Below are positions 46,902 through 57,720 of a stretch of DNA of 64,000 nucleotides, piece by piece. Source of the DNA: Cylicocyclus nassatus. Lineage: Eukaryota; Nematoda; Chromadorea; Rhabditida; Strongylidae. Positions within the stretch are counted from its first letter, which is position 1; each line of letters opens with the position of its first letter. The notes under the pieces are model-generated. The model made no database searches. It was not told where the DNA came from and worked only from the letters and a program-made list of their open reading frames with translations. The stretch spans positions 1,420,359 to 1,484,358 of the forward strand of contig CATQJL010000223.1 in the NCBI GenBank assembly GCA_958299035.1, written 5' to 3'. A program made the translations under genes and the position numbers.

Positions 46902-48273
46902 CAGGGTCAAGCGTGCTGATGCGATCGGGGACCCTCATTTACGACTCCCCCTCAAAGGTACCCATCCGTACGACTCCCCCCCCCTTTCCCCCTCCCCTCT
47001 CCCCACCCTCCCCCATCCCTCTCACCTCCCCTGCCCACATTCCTTGCCGTAACCTGCATAAACGGATGCCAATCTTAAAAAACATCTGCGTGAGAACTTC
47101 AGTGAGGTTTCGGAAGCAGAATTTCTAGGCCAATGGGTGCGTCCAGCACCTATAGCACACATACACACCTTTAATAATGTCTGATTCTGCAAGTTTTTTT
47201 CTGAATTTTCAGGCATACTTCAGGCCAGCAAATTCGATTCCCGTAGGCGGCACAAATTTTTGCACGGATAAAAAAAATGACATTCGTGAACTACAAAAAA
47301 TGTTTTCGACTAAGAAGCTTATTTCCTACCTCTTCCACGTTTTTTCCCGCGAAAAAAACTGCCTGAGCGCCGTACAGAACGACATCAAAAACGTGCATGA
47401 GCACGGTAGCTTGAAATTCGTAACTAAGGCCAAGAAAAGACTGAGAGGCTGCAAAGGTTTTGTAGTATAGTGCCCAGACTATCCAAAGAAGAAGTTTCAG
47501 CTCTTGAGGAGCAGCAAGCTCGAAAAAATTTAGATGCGACTCTCGCAAATTTAGATGCAATCCTAAAAAGCAAAAGCTGCGATTTTTGAGCTTAAAATTT
47601 TGTAACTTACCAGAGAAGTTATAAAACAGCCTGCAATTTTATTGAGGGAAAGTAGGAGGATGGCCTCATATTACAGCAGAATTGCAGCCAACAAGCCTCA
47701 ACAGCTCCGAAGAATTTTAGATGCGACCCAGATACGACCCCACTTTCCTGACTTTTTGCTACCATACATAAAATTATAAGAAAATCCACAGTTGACAAAA
47801 TAACACCTAATTTTGCATTGATGTAGCGGAGCATCTCCAAAGTACAGATAAATCATATGGGTCTGTAAAAAACATTACAAAAAGATTTAGAAATTCATGA
47901 TGGTCACCGCTGGTAAAGATATTCGCTTTTGTCGAGTGTGTGAGACTTCAGGAAGGCTTCAGAAGCAAGATTTCTATGGCAATCGGTACATTTAGCATTT
48001 TTATGAAATAATACATCCTTCAAAAGTGTTCTGAGCTTTTGTAAATGTTTTTTTTTTGGGAATTTCCACAGTTTTTCTATCTTTTTTATTCTGACTTCCA
48101 CTTTATTATAGATTTATTGTAGAAAAAAACATAACTAATAATCTGCTTTTCGACCCCTTTTGAGCTTAGGATATTTTAGCCCAACCACCTCCTCTTACGA
48201 CCCCCCCCCCCCCACCTTAGGTACCCTCTTTACGACCCCCCGTTGCAACAGTCGCATCACAAGCTTGACCCTG
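46902..48273. mobile_element. non-autonomous DNA transposon, 1372 bp, CAGGGTCAAGC ends
   Basis: Ends CAGGGTCAAGC...TGATGCGA and the inverse TCGCATCACAAGCTTGACCCTG, flanked by GCTCGC on both sides (46896-46901 and 48274-48279); the undisturbed relative at about 14659 has GCTCGC once. Six-bp target duplications and CAGGG ends do not match a common superfamily exactly (hAT has CAGGG-like ends but 8 bp). Subterminal direct repeats (GAGAACTTCAGTGAGG against GAGACTTCAGGAAGG) lie at about 47092 and 47941. Frames at 47177-47470 and 47291-47560 show no transposase. Confidence 0.8.
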
Positions 48274-48279
48274 GCTCGC

Positions 48280-48418
48280 TGGCACTCTAAAAATGGGATA
48301 TCATACATTTTCAAAAGCCTCCAAGATTTCAAGTCGATCATTCTTGTTAACACGTGTCTATCTGTCTCTTTATGTTATCGACTGTATCTGATTAAATAAA
48401 TTAAATAAATAAATAAAC
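48280..48418 (+). mobile_element. 3' terminus of the split plus-strand LINE
   Basis: Resumes the 3' UTR cut at 46901 and ends with TTATCGACTGTATCTG and an (AAATAAATT/AATA)n tail. It parallels 14659-14771 plus 17918-17958. Confidence 0.8.
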
Positions 48419-48520
48419 TCTTACAGTGACGTGCTATGCTTATGGAGCTCCATCCAGAACCCGGCGGAGGTTGCGCTTTCACAAGCTGGATATAGTTTTT
48501 GGCCCAAAAAAGCAAAGAGG

Positions 48521-48570
48521 AAGTCGTAATTGGGGTCCGGCGCGGAGCCCCGGACCACAAATTACGACTT
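48521..48570. repeat. GC-rich hairpin
   Basis: AAGTCGTAATTGGGGTCCGG pairs with CCGGACCACAAATTACGACTT across a 9-nt loop, with two or three mismatches. No further context. Confidence 0.55.
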
Positions 48571-49627
48571 ATACTGAGACTGTTATCATAACGCCACAAG
48601 ATGAGCTTCAAAAAAACATGTTTGCTGAGTAAGTCAATTCAAACCCGAACAAGGAGGTAGAAATTCGTTAGAAGTTTGATTGCGAAAAAGCTTTCATTCC
48701 AGTATCATCAAAAATTGAGACTTCCACAAATACCATTTTATGAAAAGATTCACAAACTTCAAAAGTATGTCTCGCAGAAGTTTGGTTCTGCGGAAAGCTT
48801 GTTGGCTTTGGAAAGTACAAATTAAGTGGGAAAATTGATCTTCAGATTTTAAAGCAAATTTGAACTCTTAGAACTGGTGGTTGTTATTTATCAAAGAGAA
48901 GCAATGCTACACCGAATGTGTATGACCTTTTCTTTATTCCTCGGAAAGTTGGACATACTAAATGGAAGAATGAAAAAATTAAGAGAATTTAGTCATGACG
49001 CAACACTTTGTTTTGACGGTCGCAGAAACTTTAAGGGAAGAGAAGGACGTTGCGTTAGCCTGATCTTTTCAGGATTACAAGAATACTCTATTTTTTTCGT
49101 AAACGAAAACAAGCTACATGCATGTTTTATATGCTCATCAGCCTATAAAAATTTTGTCACGCTAAACCTAAAGAGGAAGTGAATCCCCCCCCCTCCCCGC
49201 ATTTAGCTGTCTCGTTGCAGCGGTACTGTAGATATATATATGATGGAACAATATATGAACAAAATTCTTTATACATGCTTGACAGACGGGAGGCTGAGCT
49301 AATTCGTCATGAGATTTTCTTCAACTTAAGCGCGACTGAGGCCATTTTACTAAGTGCCATTCTAATTCCGAAAGCTAACCGTGTGCAGGACTATTAAAAT
49401 GCAGATAGAATTTGGGTGGCTAGAAGGTCACGCATTTGGTGTTAGGGTGATTTTCATGTTGAAATTTCCCAATTTTCCCTTACCACTTCAACTGCGCCTT
49501 GTAGTCTGCTTGTACGGATACTAGGTGTCATAAAGAAAGTTATAAAAATTTTGGAGTTGTCAAAGGGGATATCGTTTTCAAAATCCTAAAATGCAACCTC
49601 CTGCCGGGCCCTGGCTCCATCATTTGA
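48571..49627. other. no gene recognised
   Basis: A 101-codon plus frame at 48877-49182 (KLDILNGRMKKLREFSHDAT) has no recognised domain and no clear splice context. The rest is AT-rich. Confidence 0.3.
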
Positions 49628-49857
49628 CGTCGTCGAATATTCGATTCGATGTTCATCGAATGATTTGAATATTCAATGAGCATAAAATTATCGAGATGAC
49701 CATCGAATTTTCGACTTTCGAATAATATTCGAAAGTCGAGAATTTCGAATATTCGGCTTCCGAATAATATCCAAAGGTGAAATTTTTGAATATTGGAATA
49801 CCGGATATATTCGAAAACTGAAAACTTCGAATATTCGACTTTCGAATTTTATTCGGA
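49628..49857. repeat. degenerate TTCGAATATTCGAA palindromic tandem repeat
   Basis: About ten self-complementary words (TCGAATATTCG, CGAATAATATTCGAAAGTCG and similar). A shorter stretch of the same type is at 54863-54925. Confidence 0.7.
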
Positions 49858-49917
49858 ACTAGCGACCCTACGGGTCGCTAGCAAGTGGGTCGGGGCAGAT
49901 ACAATATAAGAACTTAC

Positions 49918-50384
49918 AAGGAAAGGATACTAAGTTAGATTCGCCTACTGATACGATACACACATATTTGGGATCAGCTTGAAACGCTGATTCCAAATAT
50001 GCTGTTCCTAGCTGCTAATCATTATTCTAAAGCGAGTTATGGTCGCTTTTATATGCAAAGTTTGCGTGCTCCTTAAGCTACGGATGCCAAGGTGTCGACA
50101 TCTAGGAGGTTTTGCAATTGTATAATGCTCCATTTCAGGATCGAGAGAATTAATCTGATGGTAGTTCAACATCCTAGCACTTTTTTCGAGCAGATTCTTA
50201 TCTGTACGCCGTCTTACGACATTTCGAAGTTTGTTAATTATTCACAACGGCAAGCTCATAACTCGCTCCGGAATAATGCTAAGCAGCTGGGAACAACATA
50301 CTTGGAACCAGCGTTCAAACTAATTCTAAATATATGTGTCTCATCTCAAACGGCGAATCTTAGCTAGTATCCTTCCCTTGTTAG
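49918..50384. repeat. foldback element of the 25550 family
   Basis: AAGGAAAGGATACTAAGTTA... on the left and ...CTTAGCTAGTATCCTTCCCTTG on the right are inverted. The internal CAGCTTGAAACGCTGATTCC also matches 29395-29415. Confidence 0.65.
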
Positions 50385-50820
50385 TTGTGAATATAAAATT
50401 TTTAAAATAAGTTTCCTATTCCTTTTCTGAGAACATTTTTGCGAAAAGCTTCTACAAAAGGAGAACTGCTCGAAGAAGCGATAATCTCCACAAATCATTC
50501 AGCATTTCTCGAAATTCCTGCTGCAACCATGCATGGAGAATAATATTTTTCTCTCGTTTACCACGCTCTTTCTGCAAATTTTCCCTCCCCACAGAAACAT
50601 ACAGAAAAAAACCCCCCACTTTTCTGCCCTAACAAAGAGAATTTGCTCTTCCAGTTCTTCTCAAGAAGTAAAAGATTGTAAAGTAAGTTGCAGAACACCT
50701 ATCGTTTTGGAAGTAGAAATATACCCATGACAATTATGTGTTCTACAAAAAAAAAAACACTTTTCTCTCAGGATCAATTCCGACAGCAACGAAATCAATC
50801 GTCTAAGGAAGTGACTTGTT

Positions 50821-51640
50821 TTCACTTGTGAATAATTAAAATAGTTCTTAAAGTCTTTTAAAAATTCAAATTAGCCTTGTAAAAAATCTTTTTCGGGGGC
50901 CTGGCTGACGCCACGCCCACTTTTTCTTGATTTTGGGGGCTATGGGGCCGCAAAAAATTTGAGAAGCACCACAAAAAATTTTTCGGAGTGCGCGGCTAAC
51001 GCCACGCACCTTCATACAAAAATTTTTTTTAGTGCCACCCCTCCGATCCGAAATCCTGCGACCGCCATTGTATTTTCTGTGTAGGGTCATAAAAAATCTG
51101 AAACTTACAGTAAAAGTCGGAGCAGTCAGTACTATATCTTTCATCAGCTCTTTCTAACGGTGCGAAGTTTTGATTCGTCTCTATAAAAAGTTACGATTCT
51201 CCCGAAAAATGCCAAAATAGATCAAGTTTGCCTGTTCGTATTGCTTGCTCGAAAATCATATCTTTTCAAAGAGACGCTCACTCAGCGCAAACTTCGCACA
51301 GTTAGAAAGGGCTGGTGAAAGAAACTATAGTACCGACTGCTTCGATTTTTACTGCAGGAAATTTTTTATGACTCTACACCGAATTCGACTGAGTAATTTC
51401 TTTTACCGCTTATATCTATGCAGTTTATACTCGAATAGAAAGCTGCTGAGATACCGCTGTGAAGGAAATGACTTGCTCTTTCAGACAAAAATGAAGGCAC
51501 AAATCGGTTGAAATTAGCAGAAGTTATGAATTTTTAAAAATGGTGCGAATGAACTTTCAGTCTAACCTATTATACGAAAAACCAACTACGACTCCTACAA
51601 AAAGAAAACGACGAAATCAAGCGTAACTGACAGCGTATTC
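50821..51640. other. no gene recognised
   Basis: Bases 50880-51060 contain two copies of a GCxAACGCCACGC-like word (GCTGACGCCACGCCCACTTT, GCTAACGCCACGCACCTTCA) spaced about 95 bp, a short local duplication. Frames are short. Confidence 0.35.
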
Positions 51641-51820
51641 TCAAATTGCCTACGTGCCACTTTAGGATCTTCAATTTTGAGAACTGCCCCAAACGTACAA
51701 AAATCTGTTTCCCTGCTCGATCGAGTTGCCCTACGTGCCGCTTACAGACCGATCTGCTTACAGACCGATAGTAACTATTCAAAAAAAACTTTATGACCTA
51801 CAGCTTGAAGACCGTATATA

Positions 51821-52500
51821 CAGGGTGTCCCAAAAAAATGTATCGAACGTTTGATCGTTAATATCTCTCTTCCCAAGAAGTCTTTTGCGTTGCTTTAGGT
51901 ACCATTTTGTAGAGCTGGCTTCAACTTAGATTTGCACTATAGAACGAATCACCCATCCCTCTTCATTACTGTAGGATTACGGTAGAAACTTGAAACATAT
52001 GGTGTCAACGTGCAAAAAGCTGCCGTTTTAAAATTTTTCAAAAAAATGTGAAAACTTGTGTAATAGGGTTTTTATGGATGCTGAGTTTGATACTCAACTA
52101 TTCACGAGATTAAGAAGCCTTCCAAACGGTGTAACTGCACTTTTTACGAGCATTGAAAAAATGGCTGCAACCTCTTACCTGGCATAACTCTTCAATGAAT
52201 CATCATAATTAGTTGAGAACTTTACAGCTATAATCAGCAACTCAAGTTAGCCTAGTGTGAAAGTTCTCAGGCTGTTTCGTTTCTTTTCTGAGGCAAAATA
52301 TGGCCTTTCATTGCTTAAAACCCTCTTTGAAGTTTCTACCGTAACCCTACAGTAATGAAGAGAGATGAGTGATTCGTTCTATAATGCAAATCTAAGTTGA
52401 AGCCAGCTCTACAGATTGGTGCCTGAAGCAAGGGAAAAGACTTCTTCAAAAGAGAGATATTAACGATCAAACGTTCGATACATTTTTTTGGGACACCCTG
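51821..52500. mobile_element. Tc1/mariner-type MITE, 680 bp, CAGGGTGTCCC ends
   Basis: CAGGGTGTCCCAAAAAAATG at the left and its inverse CATTTTTTTGGGACACCCTG at the right, with TA flanks (51819-51820, 52501-52502). Arms are inverted over about 170 bp. No transposase. The sister copy is 53978-54653. Confidence 0.85.
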
Positions 52501-52898
52501 TATATAAGACAACCTTACGACTCTAGAGGAAGAAAACAACGAAATCAAGTATTTATAACATATTCCCAAGTTTTCGTACATGCCACTTGTGGACTTTCAG
52601 TCTGAGAACTGCCCCAAGCATACAAAAATCTGTTTCCCTGCCCGATGGAATAGCCCTACGTGCCGCTTACACAGCGATACCTAGTTGAAAACACCAGCGG
52701 AACCCAGTAACACAAGCAAAAGCTAGGCGGTTGTTAGATAAACGCTTCCAAAAGTACAGCGAGACAGTAACTCACGCAATCTCTTGTCTACACGCGCAAG
52801 CAATATAATCCTAAAGTGACTGTTCTTAGTTAGAGCATTTTTACTAAGAGTTGAGAACATAGATAAATTTAGCTCAAGTCACGCTGTTACGCAATTTA

Positions 52899-53829
52899 TT
52901 AGGTTGTTACGTAAGCCTTGTTATACTTTAACTTCTTACGGCAATAAGTCATGTACCTCATATTCTTTAAAGGGCTCCAGGGTACCATTCGACAGAGCAA
53001 AGCAAGCTCTACAAGATAGTTTGCAAGAGTTCGCACCAACTTCGACCCACTGTGATTTTGCATCCAAAATTTGTGTTGTACTGACGGCTCAGAAAATCGC
53101 GAAAAATTCGTATGTCTGTTTGAGAAAATCCCACGAATTTCCAACTTGCTCATAAAAATTGCACATTGTGCACTCATATGTACCCTTCTGGATTTTTTTC
53201 TCATCTAGAAATTGAGAAAACAAGAATTCACTTGTTTTTACAAGAATGGAGCTATGCTGTTTCTGTTCATGTAGCTGTATACTACAAGCCCTTTGAAGTA
53301 TAACCGTAAATATTCAGCTTTGAAATCCTAGTTTTCGAAAAAATACCGAATTCGGCTTTTTTCGCTCGGGGTTCAATGCTAAGTTAGGTATTTTTCGAAA
53401 ACTAGGGCTTCTGGAGAGCAGAATTTACGGTCATACTTCCAAGGGCTTGTAGTATACAGCTACATGAACAGAAACAGCATAGCTCCATTCTTGTAAAAAC
53501 AAGTAAATTCTCGTTTTCTCAATTTCTAGATGAGAAAAAAATTCAGAACGGTACATATGAGTGCACAATGTGCAATTTTTATGAGCAAGTTGGAAATTTG
53601 TGAGATTTTCTCAAACAAAGATACGAATTTTTCGCGGTTTTCTGAGCCCTCAGTACAACACAAATTTTGGATGCAAACTTACAGTGAATCGAAGTTCTGG
53701 TGCGAACTTGCAAACTCCCTTGTAGAGCTTGCTTTGCTCTGTCGAATGGTACCCTGGAGCCCTTCAAATGAGGTACATGACTTATTGCCGTAAGAAGTTA
53801 AAGTATAACCAGACTTATGTAACAACCTT
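52899..53829. mobile_element. mariner-type MITE, second copy of the 40295 family
   Basis: Starts TTAGGTTGTTACGTAAGCC after TA (52897-52898) and ends GTAACAACCTTA. It is a long palindrome sharing arm words with 40295-41244 (GAGCAAAGCAAGCTCTACAA). The right terminus has a one-base change (CCTTA for CCTAA). It sits inside the dispersed repeat copy 2. Confidence 0.8.
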
Positions 53830-53977
53830 AAAACATCATTTCAAAAGCAACTTATAGGAGTGCAACATATTTGAAACACATATTCTGGGATAACAAAAGG
53901 AGGTACAAATAACACACCCGGACACTGACGACCCAGTCTCAAAATCATTGCGACACTCATGATTGCCTTTCGAAATA

Positions 53978-54653
53978 CAGAGTGTCCCAAAAAGATGTGC
54001 ACACTGTTTGATCGTTAATAACCCTCTTGCTTTCATGTCTTTTGCCGAGCTTGAGGTACCATTCTGCAGAGCGAGGATAAACTTAGATTTACAGTATCAA
54101 GCGAAACTTCAATCTCTTTTTGCTACTGTAGAATTACGATATGAACTTTCAGCATGCAGCATTACTGTGTAATAAGTTTTTTGATGAAATAATTTCAAAA
54201 AAATCTAAAAAATTGTGTAGCAAGGTTTTCACGCGTGCTGATTTCACACATAACTTTCCATCGGTTTCTCGTGCTTTCTTGATGACGTATTCACATTTCT
54301 GTTGAACTTCGGAAAATCATTTGTTACCCCAAATCTGAAATGACGCATGAATGAAACAGTGTACTGACGTGCAGTTTTCATATTTGAAATCAGCGACTAC
54401 GATCAAGCCAGTTCAAAAGTTTCTGGCTTATTTGCTTTTCTCTGAGGCAAGATACAGCTTTCCATTGCTTAACATCCTCCTCGAAATTCCCACCGTAATC
54501 CTACAGTAATGAAAAGCGGCTGATCGTCCCTCCATACTGTAAATCTAAGTTTATCCTCGCTCTACAGAATGGTACCTCCAGCTCGGCAAAAGACATGAAA
54601 GCACGAGAGTTATTAACAATCAAACAGTGTGCACATCTTTTTGGGACACCCTG
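53978..54653. mobile_element. Tc1/mariner-type MITE, 676 bp, CAGRGTGTCCC ends
   Basis: CAGAGTGTCCCAAAAAGATG left and its near-inverse CATCTTTTTGGGACACCCTG right, TA flanks at 53976-53977 and 54654-54655. Same layout and internal words (GTTTGATCGTTAATA, GAGCTTGAGGTACCATT) as 51821-52500 but clearly diverged. Confidence 0.85.
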
Positions 54654-55598
54654 TAGTGTGATCCTTTCACGAAAGTATGCTTGCTTACTCGTTATGAAAT
54701 TAAGCAGCGTTCCAAAATGTATGCCACTTGGAAGCAATGTAAGAATGAACATCTCTACATTTCATCATGATTTCTCTGTCTGCTCTCTCCTCGTTTACCG
54801 TGTTCCACGGATCAGGGGTGGCCAAGTGATAAATAACGAATCCAGAATATATCACGCAGTGATTTCGAATTTTCGAATATTCGACTTTTCATCTATTCGC
54901 ATCCGAATGATCAAATAGTCATTCGTTTCGGTCCCAGGTATAGTGTAAATATGCGTTCAAATGCTGCTTAAGATGTGCAGCTGGATTGCTTGCCTACTCT
55001 TGGGCAATACCTCTAAGAAAATGATGACTGTCAGCGAACTATAACTGCACCTTTAGTAAACATGTTAGGCCTCGGGCAGAATTCATGCAAATTCATCGCC
55101 TGGCGATATTCAACCAGACAACAGTTACGAGTCCACTGCATGCCTATGCTCCTGCAATTCGGTTGTGGTAGTTTTCCGACAGGACCAATCGTGTATCAAG
55201 CAAGATGATCGGGATGCAAGGGATTCGTAATTGTTGTCTTGTTCAAAGAATCGTGAGGCGATGGAATCGCATAAGCTCTGTCCGAGGACTTCGTTGGTAA
55301 AATCGCAGAAGAAGTGAACCAAAGCCCATTCCGAACAAGTCTCGCAATTGGTAGTCGTAAATTATCTTTACCAATGTACAAAGTGCTTGTTCTTTGTTTA
55401 TCTGTAAAGAAATTCGATGTGAAAGGAATGAATGATTGTGTATGTGAACTTCAAATATAGAAATCAACAGTGATAAATGAAAAAGGATGGCCTGAAAAAA
55501 AAACAGGAAATGTGTAGGCACCAACACTTAGGCAGAGCAAAGTCACTATCGCGAAAATACTCGCTGGGTCACTCATCATTTCGTGATTGTAAAGAACA
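54654..55598. other. no gene recognised; repeat related to 63600-63880
   Basis: 55060-55330 shares words with 63605-63880 (GACAACAGTTAC, CTCGGGCAG, TTTTCCGACA), so it is a dispersed repeat. Minus frames at 55125-55527 lie over it and are not accepted as genes. Confidence 0.35.
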
Positions 55599-55650
55599 GC
55601 TCTTCGTTACAATCGGAATGGCCACGGCCATTCCGATTGTAACGAAGAGC
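55599..55650. repeat. perfect 25-bp palindrome with 2-nt centre
   Basis: GCTCTTCGTTACAATCGGAA continuing TGGCC is followed, after AC, by its exact reverse complement. A near-perfect cruciform-forming sequence with no matching neighbours. Confidence 0.75.
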
Positions 55651-55839
55651 CGGTGGCACTGATTTGGAGCATTATCAAGTATTTTTTCGGTCATCAAATG
55701 ACCAAGTATGGCGCGTGCCTATGGTTCAAAAAAATATCATTGATTTTATTTTGAATTGCATGCGTGAAGGTGTGTTCTGATGGCTATTTCTTGTTTCGTT
55801 CGCCCATCGAAAACAGTCATCTGGCGATTTTCAGAAGGA

Positions 55840-56530
55840 ACGACACTTTAACGTGATCTTGGAGCTGATGAAGAATTGTTCACGGGAAGTGGAGATTATC
55901 AGTTCGACATCTACAACACCGCTCACAGACTGTGCAAAATTTCCGAGGATGTCTCGGAATTCCCGGTATTCCGCGAAAGTCCGCGACATTCCCGGAATTT
56001 CGCGACATTCCAGGAATTTCGCGAAATTCCCGGAACATCGCAAGTTTCGCAGCGCCATAACTTCCTTCGGAACGAATATATTCTGAATCCCAAGACAGCA
56101 TTGTGTTCAACTTCTGAACAAATCTTTTTTGTACATCATGTCCTCTATATCCCGTTTTCAGTTTTCCCAAATTCTTCTGTGGAGGTCCGTTCGCAAGGTA
56201 ACGCAGCGCCTACCCAACATAAAAAAATAGCAGTAAGTACGTTTCGCTAGTGCTGTTTTTGTAGATTATAGTGCGCTAGTAATCGCAGACTTCCTAAAAG
56301 GGATTCGTTGGTGAACTCTGGAAAAATCACGAGCATCCAAATTCTACTCACCGTAACTTCCTTTGGAGTGAATTTTTCTGAATTCGAAAAAAGCATTGTG
56401 CTCAGCTCATCAAGGCAAATCTTTCAGTATACAGCATGTCTTTGGTATTTCGATTTCAATATTCTTAAAACATTCTGCGGACGTCTATTCGCAAAGTTGT
56501 AAAGCAGCGCGGATAGCCTCTCGTAAATTC
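55840..56530 (+). repeat. two single arms of the 21945 long-TIR family
   Basis: 55900-56260 has the GGAATTTCGCGAAATTCC-type words, then CCATAACTTCCTTCGGAA and GCATTGTGTTCA as in the left arm of 21945-24350. 56335-56520 repeats the second half of it. Frames at 55831-56250 on both strands are translations of these words. Confidence 0.55.
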
Positions 56531-56613
56531 CTGCAGAAACCTTTCAATAATACATTATTATATTATCTAATAATATAAAATAGCAAGCGAAAATTCAGAA
56601 ATAATGGAAAAGC

Positions 56614-56679
56614 GGGAAAGCGAGCGGTGGTCCCGGCGCGCGCGCCCTGTTTTTCACGGCTGCCACCGCTCGCTTTCCC
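56614..56679. repeat. 17-bp hairpin with 32-nt loop
   Basis: GGGAAAGCGAGCGGTGG pairs exactly with CCACCGCTCGCTTTCCC. The loop contains GGCGCGCGCGCC, itself self-complementary. A pyrimidine (TC)n tract follows at about 56713-56744. A small structured RNA is possible but unsupported by anything else. Confidence 0.5.
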
Positions 56680-56797
56680 TCAACTGTTTAATATTCTTTC
56701 TTTGTTTTGTCTTCCTTTCTCTCTCTCTCTTTCTCTCTCTCTCAAAGGTTTTTCTCCCCATCTCTTGTGTATACTGTTCACCTAAGTTTCATTGCAG

Positions 56798-57081
56798 AAG
56801 TTTATCGCTCCGAAAGCGATCAGTCCGGTTGCCACGAGGAAGGAAGCGTATGAAATGCAGATCAACGGTGTTTTACTGTTGATGATAGAATTCATCTTCG
56901 TTTTTAGTGTTACTCAGTCACAAGTTCGCTTCATGCTTTTAGTCCTTCAGTCTTGTTTTTCTTTTCATCCAGAGCTGAGCATGCTGACCCTTATAACGAC
57001 GTTTTTCGTCTCTACAATGTAGCACGGCCTGGAGCGGGACACATCATTCCGACTTTTGACCGAGCGTGTTTCACGTTATAG
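56798..57081 (+). CDS. candidate last two exons of an unidentified gene
   Basis: Exon a: after acceptor TTTCATTGCAG, 56798-56867 reads KFIAPKAISPVATRKEAYEM then QIN, followed by GTGTTTT. Exon b: after CTTTTCATCCAGAG, 56975-57081 reads AEHADPYNDVFRLYNVARPG, AGHIIPTFDRACFTL and stop TAG (57079-57081). The phase works if the acceptor is the second AG (56973-56974). Using the first AG (56971-56972) gives instead a short hydrophobic tail ELSMLTLITTFFVSTM. The first reading looks more like ordinary protein. Upstream exons were not found and the family is not recognised. An LTR-type insertion starts 69 bp after the stop. Confidence 0.4.
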
Positions 57082-57146
57082 ACGCCGCTCTATTGGGCGA
57101 TGGGCCCTCACACAGGTAGAACAGGGTCCGATGATTGAGACTAATG

Positions 57147-57150
57147 ATTA
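57147..57150. repeat. 4-bp target-site duplication, left copy (ATTA)
   Basis: ATTA directly before TGTCAAG; repeated directly after the right LTR at 62385-62388. Confidence 0.75.
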
Positions 57151-57380
57151 TGTCAAGTCCAAGAGGTGCACTCTCTTGACTTGAATCCTTCACCCTGATT
57201 ATTTTACTTTATATGAACATGACATTGTGACTAGAATGTTTATTATATCTTTATAAGCGTAAAGAAAGGGGAAGGGAAGCCGCCGGTCACCCGGCTAGGC
57301 ACAGCTCATCTGGAGTTGCTGGGGCACCGCCCAGTTGGCGTGGGGACTGTGGGACCATCTAATTAGTCTGCGTCTCGACA
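57151..57380 (-). repeat. LTR, left copy
   Basis: 230 bp, TGTCAAGTCC...CGTCTCGACA. If the element is on the minus strand this is its 3' LTR. Confidence 0.8.
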
Positions 57381-57414
57381 TGTCCATTCCATAGTAAAGC
57401 TCGTCCCGAGCTTT

Positions 57415-57720
57415 CATCTTTGACCATGGCTAAAGAGTAGGAAATCGTCATCAAAGCTGCCCATGTACCATTTGTTTGTCGTAGAGGGCAGGAGATTATG
57501 CTGTGGTTGCCATCATTGTCTTCAATACTGCCCATATACCATTTGTCGTGGGTGCTGCGATTAAATGCAGGAAGGTGCTGTTGTTATCGTTGTCGTCACC
57601 ATGGTTGCCCATTTGCCATCTGTTGCTGCTGCTTTGCTTGAGGGCAGCATTGTGTTGTTGTTGTTGTTGTTGTTGATCGCTTCGTGGTTCAGTTGTTGGA
57701 TTGCTCTTCATAAGTGGACA
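57415..57720 (-). repeat. three ~70-nt repeats with (CAA)n, possible relic ORF
   Basis: On the minus strand ACAAATGGTAYATGGGCAG-type words recur three times. Each can be read as a peptide of the form NRWQMGNHGDD, DKWYMGSIEDN or NKWYMGSFDDD, though not in one continuous frame. A (CAA)n run at 57653-57677 encodes Gln in frame 57711-57496. This may be the decayed remains of a coding region of the element; no known gag is recognised. Confidence 0.4.

Larger units (their letters stand above)
49858..54000 (-). repeat. dispersed repeat, inverted copy 2, expanded by nested insertions
   Basis: Reverse complement of 26400-28014, beginning with the CTAGCGACCCTACGGGTCGC palindrome at 49858. Insertions not present in copy 1 enlarge it: a foldback at 49918-50384, MITEs at 51821-52500, 52899-53829 and 53978-54653, and unassigned DNA at 50821-51640. 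The two copies stand 21.8 kb apart with palindrome ends facing inward. Confidence 0.5.

Noticed and set aside
47177..47560. Transposase for the CAGGG-ended element
   Set aside because: The 97- and 89-codon frames overlap on opposite strands, share no DDE-type motif, and are too short.
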